Assembly (NCBI GenBank): GCA_017694555.1
Contig: JADIMS010000036.1
Location: forward strand, 1 to 40,301
From: Candidatus Avitreponema avistercoris
GTDB taxonomy: Bacteria > Spirochaetota > Spirochaetia > Treponematales > Treponemataceae
DNA length: 40,301 nt
Reading direction: 5' to 3'
Below are positions 20,220-28,582 of this stretch, one piece after another; within the stretch, counting starts at the first letter, position 1; every line of letters starts with the position of its first letter. Below the pieces are notes generated by a model. That model saw only the letters and a list, made by a program, of their open reading frames with translations. It ran no database searches and was not told the origin of the DNA. The position numbers were made by a program, and so were the translations under genes.

Positions 20220-21590
20220 TCAGATTCCGCGAGCCGCTTCCCGGTCGGTTTCCAGGACGGCTTCTTCAAAAATATCCGCGCCCCGTTCCAAATCCTCCCG
20301 GGTGATGTTGAGCGCACAGAGACAGCGCATGACAGAGCCGTAGCGTCCGCCTTTTTCCATGATCAGATGCTTTTCAAAACATTTCCGCTGGACGGCTGCG
20401 GCGTTTTTACCGGAATGCGGATAAGCGCCGAGCGCGTCTGCGGGCGCGGCCGGATCGACAAATTCCACACCCAGCATCAGGCCTTTCCCGCGCACGTCGC
20501 CGATAATGGACACTTTTTCCTGCAGGCGCAGGAAGCGGTTGCGCAGGTATTCCCCTTTTTCCTGCACTTCCGCCAGGAATTCCGGTTTGGATACCCTGTC
20601 CATGAGGATCGTTCCTGCCTTCATGGCCAGCTGGTTTCCGCGGAACGTTCCCGCGTGCGCGCCCTGTGTCCAGACGTCCAGGGATTCGTGGTACAGCACG
20701 ACGGCGAGCGGCTGGCTGCCGCCCACGGCTTTGGAAGCCAGAATTACATCCGGCACGATACCGGCATGTTCAAAAGCAAAAAATCTGCCGCTGCGGCCGA
20801 TCCCGCACTGGATTTCGTCTACAATCATCGGAATGCCCAGCTCCCGGGTTACGCGGCGGACTGTACGCAGGAATTCCGGCGGCGCGGGAATCACCCCGCC
20901 TTCACCCTGAATGGGTTCCAGAATGACGGCAGCCGGTTTGGGAATTCCCGATTCCGGATCTTTCAGCGTGCGCTCGAAAAACGCGCAGGCTGCATCCGTG
21001 CCGGCTTTTCCGCCCAGACCGAACGGACAGCGGTAGGAATTGGGGAAAGGAAAAAAATACGCGCCGGGCATCAGTCCGTTCACTTTTTCCTTTGCGTTCA
21101 GGTTTCCCGTACAGGCCAGCGCGCCGTGCCCCATCCCGTGGTAGCCGCCGTGGAACGAAATTACCGCTGACCGGCCGGTTGCGGTTTTGCACAGCTTCAG
21201 CGCGGCGTCAAAAGCGTCGGAACCCGCCGGGCTGCAGAATTGGATTTTGGTATGCCCCTGCATTTCCTCAGGCAGAAGGGACATGATTTTTTCGATAAAA
21301 TCAGATTTGACCGGCGTCATGATGTCCAGTGTATGCAGCGGATACTGGTTTGCCAGCATTTCAATCATTGCGCCGTTTACTTCCGGGTCGTTGTGGCCCA
21401 GCGCGAGGGTTCCCGCTCCGCATAAAAAGTCCAGGTATTTTACGCCTTCCACATCCTCAACCCAGGAACCTTGTGCTTTCGCGATGGCGAAAGGGAATTT
21501 CCTCGGGTACGACCGCGCATTTGATTCGGTTGAATCCTGCCTCGTAATGTAATACTGATTGGTGCTTTCAGAAGCCAAAGTCTGAATCAT
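20220..21590 (-). CDS. Diaminobutyrate--2-oxoglutarate aminotransferase (Dat/EctB type)
   Basis: Class III aminotransferase: LDFLCGAGTLALGHNDP, SFHGGYHGMGHGALACTGN, DEIQCGIGRSG, ASKAVGGSQPLAVVLY. Confidence 0.82.
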   Translation of the reverse strand: MIQTLASESTNQYYITRQDSTESNARSYPRKFPFAIAKAQGSWVEDVEGVKYLDFLCGAGTLALGHNDPEVNGAMIEMLANQYPLHTLDIMTPVKSDFIEKIMSLLPEEMQGHTKIQFCSPAGSDAFDAALKLCKTATGRSAVISFHGGYHGMGHGALACTGNLNAKEKVNGLMPGAYFFPFPNSYRCPFGLGGKAGTDAACAFFERTLKDPESGIPKPAAVILEPIQGEGGVIPAPPEFLRTVRRVTRELGIPMIVDEIQCGIGRSGRFFAFEHAGIVPDVILASKAVGGSQPLAVVLYHESLDVWTQGAHAGTFRGNQLAMKAGTILMDRVSKPEFLAEVQEKGEYLRNRFLRLQEKVSIIGDVRGKGLMLGVEFVDPAAPADALGAYPHSGKNAAAVQRKCFEKHLIMEKGGRYGSVMRCLCALNITREDLERGADIFEEAVLETDREAARGI

Positions 21591-21607
21591 CTACGTTCTC
21601 CATTACT

Positions 21608-21636
21608 GGGATAACCTTATGGGTTTAAAATGTCAA
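21608..21636 (-). promoter_or_regulatory. Sigma70-like promoter for the dat-ddc pair
   Basis: On minus strand TTGACA (21636-21631), 17-nt spacer, TATCCC (21613-21608), 17 nt before ATG 21590. Confidence 0.55.
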
Positions 21637-21732
21637 AGCGAAGGATATACCAAATTCCCGTGAAACACAAGGGAAAAGGGGAGCGCGGGGAATCTTTTTT
21701 GCCGATTTTTCACGGAAGGGGAGGAGAAGGGC

Positions 21733-21763
21733 ATAAAAAAAGACCGTCGTTCCGGACGGCCTT
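21733..21763 (-). terminator. Rho-independent terminator after tRNA-Leu
   Basis: Minus strand CCGTC-CGGAAC-GACGG then TTTTTTT. Confidence 0.8.
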
Positions 21764-21845
21764 TGCGGCGAAGAAGACTTGAACTTCCATACCTCGCGGT
21801 ACCAGCACCTCAAGCTGGCGTGTCTACCAATTCCACCATCGCCGC
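21764..21845 (-). tRNA. tRNA-Leu (anticodon GAG)
   Basis: Minus strand GCGGCGATGGTGGAATTGGTAGACACGCCAGCTTGAGGTGCTGGTACCGCGAGGTATGGAAGTTCAAGTCTTCTTCGCCGCA; 7-bp acceptor stem, long variable arm, loop TTGAGGT; CCA not encoded. Confidence 0.95.
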
Positions 21846-21855
21846 GTATGCGCGT

Positions 21856-21884
21856 ATTGTAGCGCATACGCGGGAAAAAGTCAA
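21856..21884 (-). promoter_or_regulatory. tRNA-Leu promoter
   Basis: Minus strand TTGACT, 17-nt spacer, TACAAT. Confidence 0.7.
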
Positions 21885-21907
21885 GCGGCGGGGTTCCTGC
21901 CGGCCGG

Positions 21908-22288
21908 TCAGGCTTTCCAGAGGCCGTGCAGGTTGCAATAGGCTTCTGCGGAAAGGCAGCGGTCGTCTCCGGTAATCCGGAATACCGCTTCCGGCTTGTC
22001 TCCCGGGGCGAGCGTTTTTCTCTGGCGGCCTTTTTCCGTGATGAGCAGAATCCAGCGGATGGAATGCTCTTCCGTCATCGGATGCGGTGCGCTGCCGACC
22101 CGGACGGTGACGGTTCCGTTTTCCTCCGTGACAACCGGAATATGCTTTTCCGTTGCCGCATCCGTGGTGTTGGCCTTCAGCAGCTGCGCCGGGGTTCCGC
22201 AACAGAACGGCACGCAGCCGTGATCCTCCAGCATGGCCATCATGTTCCCGCATTTTGTACAAACATAGATTTTCGCTTCGTCTGCCAT
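21908..22288 (-). CDS. dfx: Desulfoferrodoxin / superoxide reductase (2Fe type)
   Basis: Desulforedoxin domain CTKCGNMM...FCCGTP; SOR site EKHIP, HPMTEEHSIRWI, YCNLHGLWK; ATG 22288 with AGGAGG SD. Confidence 0.92.
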   Translation of the reverse strand: MADEAKIYVCTKCGNMMAMLEDHGCVPFCCGTPAQLLKANTTDAATEKHIPVVTEENGTVTVRVGSAPHPMTEEHSIRWILLITEKGRQRKTLAPGDKPEAVFRITGDDRCLSAEAYCNLHGLWKA

Positions 22289-22335
22289 ATAACCTCCTGT
22301 ACGCTTTTCATCAAGCATGATAACGGGTTTTTCTC

Positions 22336-22363
22336 TTGACGTAAAGGAAAAAAAAAGGTATGT
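22336..22363 (+). promoter_or_regulatory. tRNA-Val promoter
   Basis: TTGACG, 16-nt spacer, TATGTT, 21 nt before tRNA 5' end. Confidence 0.6.
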
Positions 22364-22383
22364 TTTCCGTGCCGTTCCGGCAG

Positions 22384-22457
22384 GGGCGATTAGCTCAGTT
22401 GGTTAGAGTACAAGCATGACACGCTTGGGGTCACTGGTTCGATTCCAGTATCGCCCA
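22384..22457 (+). tRNA. tRNA-Val (anticodon GAC)
   Basis: GGGCGATTAGCTCAGTTGGTTAGAGTACAAGCATGACACGCTTGGGGTCACTGGTTCGATTCCAGTATCGCCCA; 7-bp acceptor, CAAGC/GCTTG anticodon stem, loop ATGACAC. Confidence 0.95.
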
Positions 22458-22517
22458 TCCCTTTGCAGATGTTCCGGTAAACGCCGGAAGCATTTCCGTT
22501 TCATTTTTCTGAGGTTG

Positions 22518-23987
22518 ATGCTTTTGCGCTGTTTCCCGGTATGCCGGTATTTCCGTGTTTTTGCCTTTCTGGCGTTTTTTATCCTGCTGCCGCCTTTCCG
22601 CCCGGCTGCGCAGGAGCCGTCCGGGGAAGGTTTTGCCGTATCCGCAGGCGGGGAGACGTCCGGCCGGGCGGCGGTTCCGGAAACTGATCCGGAAAACGCC
22701 GGCGGACAGACCCGCGGGCGGAATGTAGTGCTTGGATTGGTTGAATCGCAGTTTACCAACGCTTTGCTGCATGTGGTCAACCGTGCGGCAGGGAATGATT
22801 TTGCTTCGGTAACGGCCGGTTCTATCCGGGACAATTTTACCCGTCCCTGGCAGTGGGACCAGAGCCTGTTCCGGACCAACCAGCTGGGGCATCCGTATCA
22901 GGGCGTTTTTTACCACCAGGCGGGCAGGGCCAACAACTGGACGTTTTATGAATCCGCCGGGAATGCGGTGCTGGGTTCCGCCGTATGGGAAGTGTTCTGC
23001 GAGCGCAGCCGTGCTTCCCTGAACGATTTGATTATCACGGCAACCGGCGGCGCCGTGATGGGTGAAGCCCTGCACCGGTTGTATTATGCGGCGGAAAATC
23101 TGCCCGGCGCACTCCGTTTTTTTCTCAGTCCTTTTGATTTTTTTAACCCGGTGCTGCCGGGAAACCGGACAAACCGGCCGCGTGGGGAATTGCATACGCT
23201 GGACGCCGTTTTCGGCCTTTCAGCCGGCATGAGCGGGCGTTCCGGGCCGGAAAGCTCCCGGGTCGGCGGGAATTTTTCCTTCGGCGGGTCTGCCGTACTC
23301 CGGTTGGTTTACAGCGATCCGTTTACGGCGTATGTTCCGCTTTCCGATCCTTTCCGGCATTTTGAAATGACCGTTATGGCGGATATCGGCTGGCCGGTTT
23401 ACCAGCTTTCGGTATTTACCAGCGGCTCCCTGTATGCGTATCCGTTTGCGGCCGGAAACAATACGGAAGGAACGCTCGGCCTTTCGCTGCGCTATGACGT
23501 TGTGCTGGGGGATACGGTTTCATTCAGCGGGACTTCGCTGGATTTTGCTTTTCACAGCCGGACCGCCACGCGGGCGGGAAATCTGGATTGGAAACTGCAC
23601 GCCGGATGGCTGGTGCTCGGTGCAGCAAATACATATTATCCGCTTCCGGATTTTTCCGGTTGGGACAAAAAAGAATTCCAGCTTTACGGAACCGGCGCAA
23701 ATTTGAAGCTTTCTGCCGGAATTACCGGTACCGCAGCCGGGGATTTCCGGCTGGATGCAGCCCTGTATTTTATGCCGCTGATTGAAGCCGGATATTCCGG
23801 ATGGGGCGATACGCTGTTTTTTTTCCAGGGCGGCTTCGGATATGATTTTCCCCTTACGGAACATTTGATTCTTTCTTTTTCCACAACGCACAGTTTTTCG
23901 CTGGAACGCTTCCGCGCGCGCAGGGATATTTCGGAATACGCTTCCGTGTTCCGGCTGGGCGCCGGTTACCGGTTTCAGGCTGAATAG
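22518..23987 (+). CDS. Secreted DUF3943-like protein
   Basis: ATG 22518 after GAGG; signal sequence; WQWDQSLFRTNQLGHPYQGVFYHQAGR motif, beta-barrel-like C-terminus. Confidence 0.7.
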   Translation: MLLRCFPVCRYFRVFAFLAFFILLPPFRPAAQEPSGEGFAVSAGGETSGRAAVPETDPENAGGQTRGRNVVLGLVESQFTNALLHVVNRAAGNDFASVTAGSIRDNFTRPWQWDQSLFRTNQLGHPYQGVFYHQAGRANNWTFYESAGNAVLGSAVWEVFCERSRASLNDLIITATGGAVMGEALHRLYYAAENLPGALRFFLSPFDFFNPVLPGNRTNRPRGELHTLDAVFGLSAGMSGRSGPESSRVGGNFSFGGSAVLRLVYSDPFTAYVPLSDPFRHFEMTVMADIGWPVYQLSVFTSGSLYAYPFAAGNNTEGTLGLSLRYDVVLGDTVSFSGTSLDFAFHSRTATRAGNLDWKLHAGWLVLGAANTYYPLPDFSGWDKKEFQLYGTGANLKLSAGITGTAAGDFRLDAALYFMPLIEAGYSGWGDTLFFFQGGFGYDFPLTEHLILSFSTTHSFSLERFRARRDISEYASVFRLGAGYRFQAE

Positions 23988-24023
23988 AACGCAGCCGGAT
24001 GGAACGCAGCTGAATAGAACGCA
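23979..24023. repeat. Three tandem 15-bp units spanning a stop codon
   Basis: GCTGAATAGAACGCA / GCCGGATGGAACGCA / GCTGAATAGAACGCA; units 1 and 3 identical. Confidence 0.9.
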
Positions 24024-24040
24024 CCGGAAGCCGGCCATGC

Positions 24041-24060
24041 TGCGCTGTCATGCGCTGTCA
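24041..24060. repeat. Perfect tandem duplication of TGCGCTGTCA
   Basis: Two adjacent identical 10-mers; second contains the stop codon of the minus-strand carboxypeptidase. Confidence 0.9.
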
Positions 24061-25524
24061 GCGGATTTTGCCGAGAATCCGCGCGCAGCGTTCCGCGAGG
24101 GAATCCGCCGCCCGTTTCCAGACCGGGCCGGATAAAGCGTCTTCCGCCGCAAGGAGATCCACGGCGCCGAGAATTTCCCCGTTCCGGCCGTACCAGACTG
24201 CTTCGCCGAGAATTTCCCCGGCATACAGCGGCGCGCGGGGCGTTTTGTGCAGGCGGATTTCCGCTTTTGCATCTGTCCGGGGACTGCCGCTGTCTGCGGC
24301 GGAAACCGGAACCGTGAAAACGGGATCCTCCGCCGGAATGACTGCCGTAAAGCCTTTTTCTGCGCCCCATACGGTGGCGGCAAAAATTTGCGGCGGTGCG
24401 GGCCGGAATGTGCGGAAATTGGCGAATGCCCATTCCATCGCCAGCCTGCCGTCTTCCGCCCGGATGCGGCTGCCTTCATAGGAATTTGCGCCGGGACCGC
24501 CCAGCAGGACGGCGATAAAGCGTTCATTTCCGCGCGCACAGGTGACGGAGAAATTGTAACCGGATTCGTCAATATAACCGGTTTTCAGCCCGTCGCAGCC
24601 TTCCAGGGAGCCAAGAAGCCGGTTTGTTGCATACTGCACGACGGTGCCGGATGTGTTCCCATTTTCATCCGCAGAAGCATTGCGCGCGGCCGCTTCGGGG
24701 AGGTTCCAGATTTTGGGGTATTCCAGCCGCTGCAGCGAGTGGAATTCCGTGAGCGCCCAAGGCCATGTATCGAGGTAAATTTTACTGAAAAAAGCAAATT
24801 CCCGCGCGGTTGTCCGGTTTCCGGCGCTTAGCCCGGACGGCTCTGTAAAGCGGGTTTTGGTCATACCGAGGGCGGCTGCCCGTCCGTTCATGAGCCGGAC
24901 AAACGCTTCTACGGAACCGGCGGTGTTGAAAGCCACGGCAATGGCGGCGTCGTTCCCGGAAGCGACCGCCATGCCCGCGAACAGTTCCCGCATGGAAACC
25001 CGCTGGCCTTCTGCCAGAAACATCAGGGAAGAACGCGGGGGAATGTTTACCGCCCAGCTTTCCGGCGGGAGTTCTGCCCGCGCGTCCATAGAAATCCCTT
25101 TTTCTTCCATCAGCGTGAACGCGGTGTCCATTGCCGCAATTTTGGTCATGGATGCCGGCGGAATTTCTTCTCTGGCGTTTTTTTCAAAAATTACGGTTCC
25201 GGTTGCCGCATCGAGAATCAGGGCTGACCTGGCCCGGATGTCTGCCGGATCCAGCGGGTCGGCGGCCTGATCCGCGCAGTTTCCGCCTTTCTCCATGAGC
25301 AGCGGTATCCTGCGCAGATCCCCGAAACGCTGTTTTTCCCAGGCCGCGCGCGCCGGGGCAAAAAAGACGGCCTGTTCCTCTTCCGTCATGCGGTGCAGCC
25401 GTCCGTCTGCCCGCCCGGTATTGAGCCTTGCCGCTGTATAAAAAAACAGCAGGGCCAGAAAAAGCAGCAAAAGCAGACCGGCTGCCGCAAGGATTTTTCC
25501 TGTAGAAAATTTGCGTTTCTGCAC
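24058..25524 (-). CDS. D-alanyl-D-alanine carboxypeptidase (serine-type, DacA/DacF-like)
   Basis: Active-site motifs PASMTK (SxxK), ASGN (SxN), DGLKTG (KTG); N-terminal TM segment. Confidence 0.9.
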   Translation of the reverse strand: MQKRKFSTGKILAAAGLLLLLFLALLFFYTAARLNTGRADGRLHRMTEEEQAVFFAPARAAWEKQRFGDLRRIPLLMEKGGNCADQAADPLDPADIRARSALILDAATGTVIFEKNAREEIPPASMTKIAAMDTAFTLMEEKGISMDARAELPPESWAVNIPPRSSLMFLAEGQRVSMRELFAGMAVASGNDAAIAVAFNTAGSVEAFVRLMNGRAAALGMTKTRFTEPSGLSAGNRTTAREFAFFSKIYLDTWPWALTEFHSLQRLEYPKIWNLPEAAARNASADENGNTSGTVVQYATNRLLGSLEGCDGLKTGYIDESGYNFSVTCARGNERFIAVLLGGPGANSYEGSRIRAEDGRLAMEWAFANFRTFRPAPPQIFAATVWGAEKGFTAVIPAEDPVFTVPVSAADSGSPRTDAKAEIRLHKTPRAPLYAGEILGEAVWYGRNGEILGAVDLLAAEDALSGPVWKRAADSLAERCARILGKIR

Positions 25525-25537
25525 TGTGTGTTCCGCG

Positions 25538-26986
25538 TTAAAAATCTGCGAGTTTCGGCGCGCGCGGATACGGAATCACGTCGCGGATATTTCCCATGCC
25601 GGTGATGTACAGCAGCAGGCGTTCAAAGCCCAGGCCGAAACCGGAGTGCGGTACGGAACCGAAACGGCGCAGATCCAGATACCACCAGTAGTCGGATTCG
25701 CGCAGTCCGAGTTCCCGGATGCGGGCGGTCAGCTTGTCCAGGTTTTCTTCGCGTTCCGAGCCGCCGATAATTTCCCCCAGACCCGGAACAAGTACGTCCA
25801 TCGCGCGTACAGTTTTCCCGTCGTCATTCAGCTTCATGTAGAACGCTTTGATTTCTTTCGGATAGTCCGTCAGAATCACCGGGCCGCCGTACACTTCCTC
25901 GGTGAGGAACTTTTCGTGTTCGCTTTGCAAATCGCAGCCCCAGTACGGTTTGAATGTAAACCGGTCTGCGGCTTTTTCCAGCTCGGCAACGGCTTCCGTA
26001 TAGGTGACGCGGGCAAAATCCGAGTCTGCGGTTTTCCGCAGCATATCCAGAAGTCCGGGGCGGATTCTGGCGTCAAAAAAAGCCATGTCTTCCGCGCAGT
26101 TTTCCAGCGCCTGTTTCAGGAGGTATTTGATGAATTCCTCGGCAATGTCCATGTTGTCTTCCAGACGGAAGAACGCCATTTCCGGTTCGATCATCCAGAA
26201 TTCGGCCAGATGCCGCGTGGTGTTGGAATTTTCCGCGCGGAATGTCGGCCCGAACGTGTAAACCCGCGAGACGCCGGTTGCGTAGGTTTCCGCTTCCAGC
26301 TGTCCGGAAACGGTGAGGCTTGCCGGCTTGCCGAAAAAGTCATCGGCATAATCCGGGAAAGAGGCGCCTTCCGGATGCAGCGGACGGCCTTCCCGGCCGG
26401 CTTTCCATGCTTCGGCTGCAATCCGTTCCGGATCCAGCGTAGTCACGCGGAACATTTCGCCGGCGCCTTCGCAGTCGGATGTGGTGATAATCGGGGTGTG
26501 TACGTACTGGAATCCGCGTTCCTGAAAGAAAGTATGGATGGCGTATGCCATGCGGCTGCGCATACGCGCCACCGCGCCGAATGTATTTGTCCGCACCCGG
26601 AGGTGGGCAATGGAGCGGAGGAATTCCATCGTGTGGTTTTTCTTTTGAAGCGGGTAGCTGTCCGGCGGCGCTTCCCCGATCAGTGCGATTGCGCTGCCCT
26701 GTACTTCCACCGCCTGCCCGGACGCCGGGGATTCCGCCAGGATACCCTGCGCCACAACGGACGCGCCGGTGGTGATTTTTTTCAGCGCGGCGTCAGTTTC
26801 TGCCGGAAGCCCGGCGTCTTTATCAAATGTTACCTGTATAGAAGAAAAGCAGGAGCCGTCATTCACCTGGACAAATACCAGATTTTTTGTCTCACGTTTT
26901 GTGCGGACCCAGCCGCGCACCGTTACCGGCTGTCCGGCCGGCTTTTCCGTTAAAATCTGCCGAATCAGTTTCTTTTCTGTGTCCAT
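25538..26986 (-). CDS. asnS: Asparaginyl-tRNA synthetase
   Basis: [27 protein letters not shown] fold, [50 protein letters not shown]. Confidence 0.95.
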   Translation of the reverse strand: MDTEKKLIRQILTEKPAGQPVTVRGWVRTKRETKNLVFVQVNDGSCFSSIQVTFDKDAGLPAETDAALKKITTGASVVAQGILAESPASGQAVEVQGSAIALIGEAPPDSYPLQKKNHTMEFLRSIAHLRVRTNTFGAVARMRSRMAYAIHTFFQERGFQYVHTPIITTSDCEGAGEMFRVTTLDPERIAAEAWKAGREGRPLHPEGASFPDYADDFFGKPASLTVSGQLEAETYATGVSRVYTFGPTFRAENSNTTRHLAEFWMIEPEMAFFRLEDNMDIAEEFIKYLLKQALENCAEDMAFFDARIRPGLLDMLRKTADSDFARVTYTEAVAELEKAADRFTFKPYWGCDLQSEHEKFLTEEVYGGPVILTDYPKEIKAFYMKLNDDGKTVRAMDVLVPGLGEIIGGSEREENLDKLTARIRELGLRESDYWWYLDLRRFGSVPHSGFGLGFERLLLYITGMGNIRDVIPYPRAPKLADF

Positions 26987-26996
26987 AATAGAAGCA

Positions 26997-27026
26997 AGGA
27001 TAGCACTTTTCCCGGCTGTGTGGCAA
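26997..27026 (-). promoter_or_regulatory. Predicted asnS promoter
   Basis: Minus strand TTGCCA, 18-nt spacer, TATCCT; only 10 nt between -10 and ATG. Confidence 0.5.
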
Positions 27027-27102
27027 GCACGGCGCCCGCCGCCGGGAAAGGGAAATAAAGTGGAAATTTTTCCACCAAAAATGAAAAAATCTTCAATCCG
27101 GC

Positions 27103-27131
27103 TTGCCACACAGGGCGGAATCCAATACACT
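27103..27131 (+). promoter_or_regulatory. Predicted citrate synthase promoter
   Basis: TTGCCA, 17-nt spacer, TACACT. Confidence 0.55.
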
Positions 27132-27170
27132 GGCGGTATCCCGCTGCGTTGCGCGCGGAAAGGAGGCTGT

Positions 27171-28526
27171 GTGGAAAACGTTTATCCGCCGCTGGTGGAA
27201 AGTCTTGCCCGTCTTGTTGAAGAACACGATGTCATCGATCCGGCTTTGTATACCAAGTATGACGTGAAGCGCGGCCTGCGGGATTCCAGCGGTAAGGGCG
27301 TCCTGGTCGGCCTCACCCAGATCGGAAATGTGCTGGGTTATGAAATCCAGGACGGGAAGCCCGTTGCGGTTCCCGGCAAACTGGTTTACCGGGGCTACGA
27401 TGTGGAAGACATCATCGCCGATGTGGAAGAAAGCGAAATGTTCGGCTTTGAGCAGGTGGTGTACCTGCTGCTGTTCGGGGAGCTGCCCAACGCTTCACAG
27501 CTTGCCGAATTTGACGCGATTTTGGGGGAAAACCGGGAGCTTCCGCATAATTTTGTGGAAGACATGATTTTGAAGTCTCCTTCCCCGAATCTGATGAATA
27601 AACTGGCGCATTCCGTCATTTCTTCTTATGTTTACGACCCGGACGCGGAAAATCCGTCCATCGTCAACAACCTGTACCAGTCGATTCAGCTGATTGCCCG
27701 TTTCCCGGCGATGGTTGCATACGGCTATCAGGCAAAACGCCGCCACTACGACGGCAAGAGTATGTACCTGCACAACCCGCTGCCGAATCTTTCGACGTCG
27801 GAAAATTTCCTGCGTTTGATCCGGGCGGATAAAATTTACGACCGCGCGGAAGCCGAGATTTTGGATCTGGCGTTTGTGCTGCACGCAGAGCACGGCGGCG
27901 GGAATAACTCTTCGTTCACCGTGCATGTGGTGTCTTCTGCCGATACCGACACGTATTCCGCCATCGGCGCGGCGGTCGGTTCGCTGAAGGGACGGCGGCA
28001 CGGCGGCGCGAATGTACGCGTGATGGAAATGATGGCCGACATCAAGAGCAATGTTTCCGACTGGTCCAGCGAAAAGGAAGTTGGCGCTTACCTGCGGAAA
28101 ATCCTGCGTAAAGAAGCCTTTGACCGCAGCGGTTTGGTGTACGGGCAGGGACATGCGGTGTACACGATTTCCGATCCGCGCGCTACGCTGCTCCGCGACA
28201 AGGCGGAAAAACTTGCCCGCGTGAAGCATTGTGAGGAAGAATTCGGGCTGTACCGGACAATCGAGCGGATTTTCCCGGATATTTTCCGGGAAGAGAAGGG
28301 GGCGGACAAGAAAATCTGCACGAATGTGGATTTTTACTCCGGCTTTGTGTATTCGATGCTGGGGATCCCGCCGGAATTGTATACGCCGCTGTTCGCTATT
28401 TCCCGTATTGCCGGCTGGTGTGCGCACCGGCTGGAAGAAATCCGCTCCGGCCGGCGCATTTACCGCCCTGCGTTCAAGCAGATCGGGGAAATGCGTCCGT
28501 TTGTCCGGCTGGCGGACCGCCGGTAG
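27171..28526 (+). CDS. Citrate/2-methylcitrate synthase family protein
   Basis: GTG 27171 after [46 protein letters not shown]. Confidence 0.9.
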   Translation: MENVYPPLVESLARLVEEHDVIDPALYTKYDVKRGLRDSSGKGVLVGLTQIGNVLGYEIQDGKPVAVPGKLVYRGYDVEDIIADVEESEMFGFEQVVYLLLFGELPNASQLAEFDAILGENRELPHNFVEDMILKSPSPNLMNKLAHSVISSYVYDPDAENPSIVNNLYQSIQLIARFPAMVAYGYQAKRRHYDGKSMYLHNPLPNLSTSENFLRLIRADKIYDRAEAEILDLAFVLHAEHGGGNNSSFTVHVVSSADTDTYSAIGAAVGSLKGRRHGGANVRVMEMMADIKSNVSDWSSEKEVGAYLRKILRKEAFDRSGLVYGQGHAVYTISDPRATLLRDKAEKLARVKHCEEEFGLYRTIERIFPDIFREEKGADKKICTNVDFYSGFVYSMLGIPPELYTPLFAISRIAGWCAHRLEEIRSGRRIYRPAFKQIGEMRPFVRLADRR

Positions 28527-28528
28527 CC

Positions 28529-28575
28529 GCCGCTGTACCGCCGGCAGATGCCGGCTGCATACAGCGGCCGTTTTA
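28529..28575. terminator. Long stem between convergent genes, possible bidirectional terminator
   Basis: GCCGCTGTA...TACAGCGGC outer arms (28529-28537/28560-28568) enclosing GCCGGC-AGAT-GCCGGC; TTTT on plus side. Confidence 0.55.
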
Positions 28576-28582
28576 TCCGCCG

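Noticed and set aside
19833-21170. 445-aa plus ORF opposite the dat/ddc genes
   Set aside because: Overlaps two confident PLP enzyme genes on the other strand; arginine/phenylalanine-rich spurious composition
21625-21867. 80-aa minus ORF through tRNA-Leu
   Set aside because: Contains GDGGIGRHASLRCWYREVWKFKSSSPQ, a typical mistranslated tRNA; the region is tRNA plus terminator
22416-22517. Upstream start of the DUF3943-like ORF at 22416
   Set aside because: That ATG lies within the tRNA-Val anticodon region; ATG 22518 has an SD and begins a signal peptide
25511-26953. 480-aa plus ORF opposite asnS
   Set aside because: Antisense to a clear asparaginyl-tRNA synthetase; no domain motifs
26769-27170. 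N-terminal extension of the citrate synthase ORF
   Set aside because: Extends through the divergent promoter region and into asnS; GTG 27171 has AAGGAGG at correct spacing
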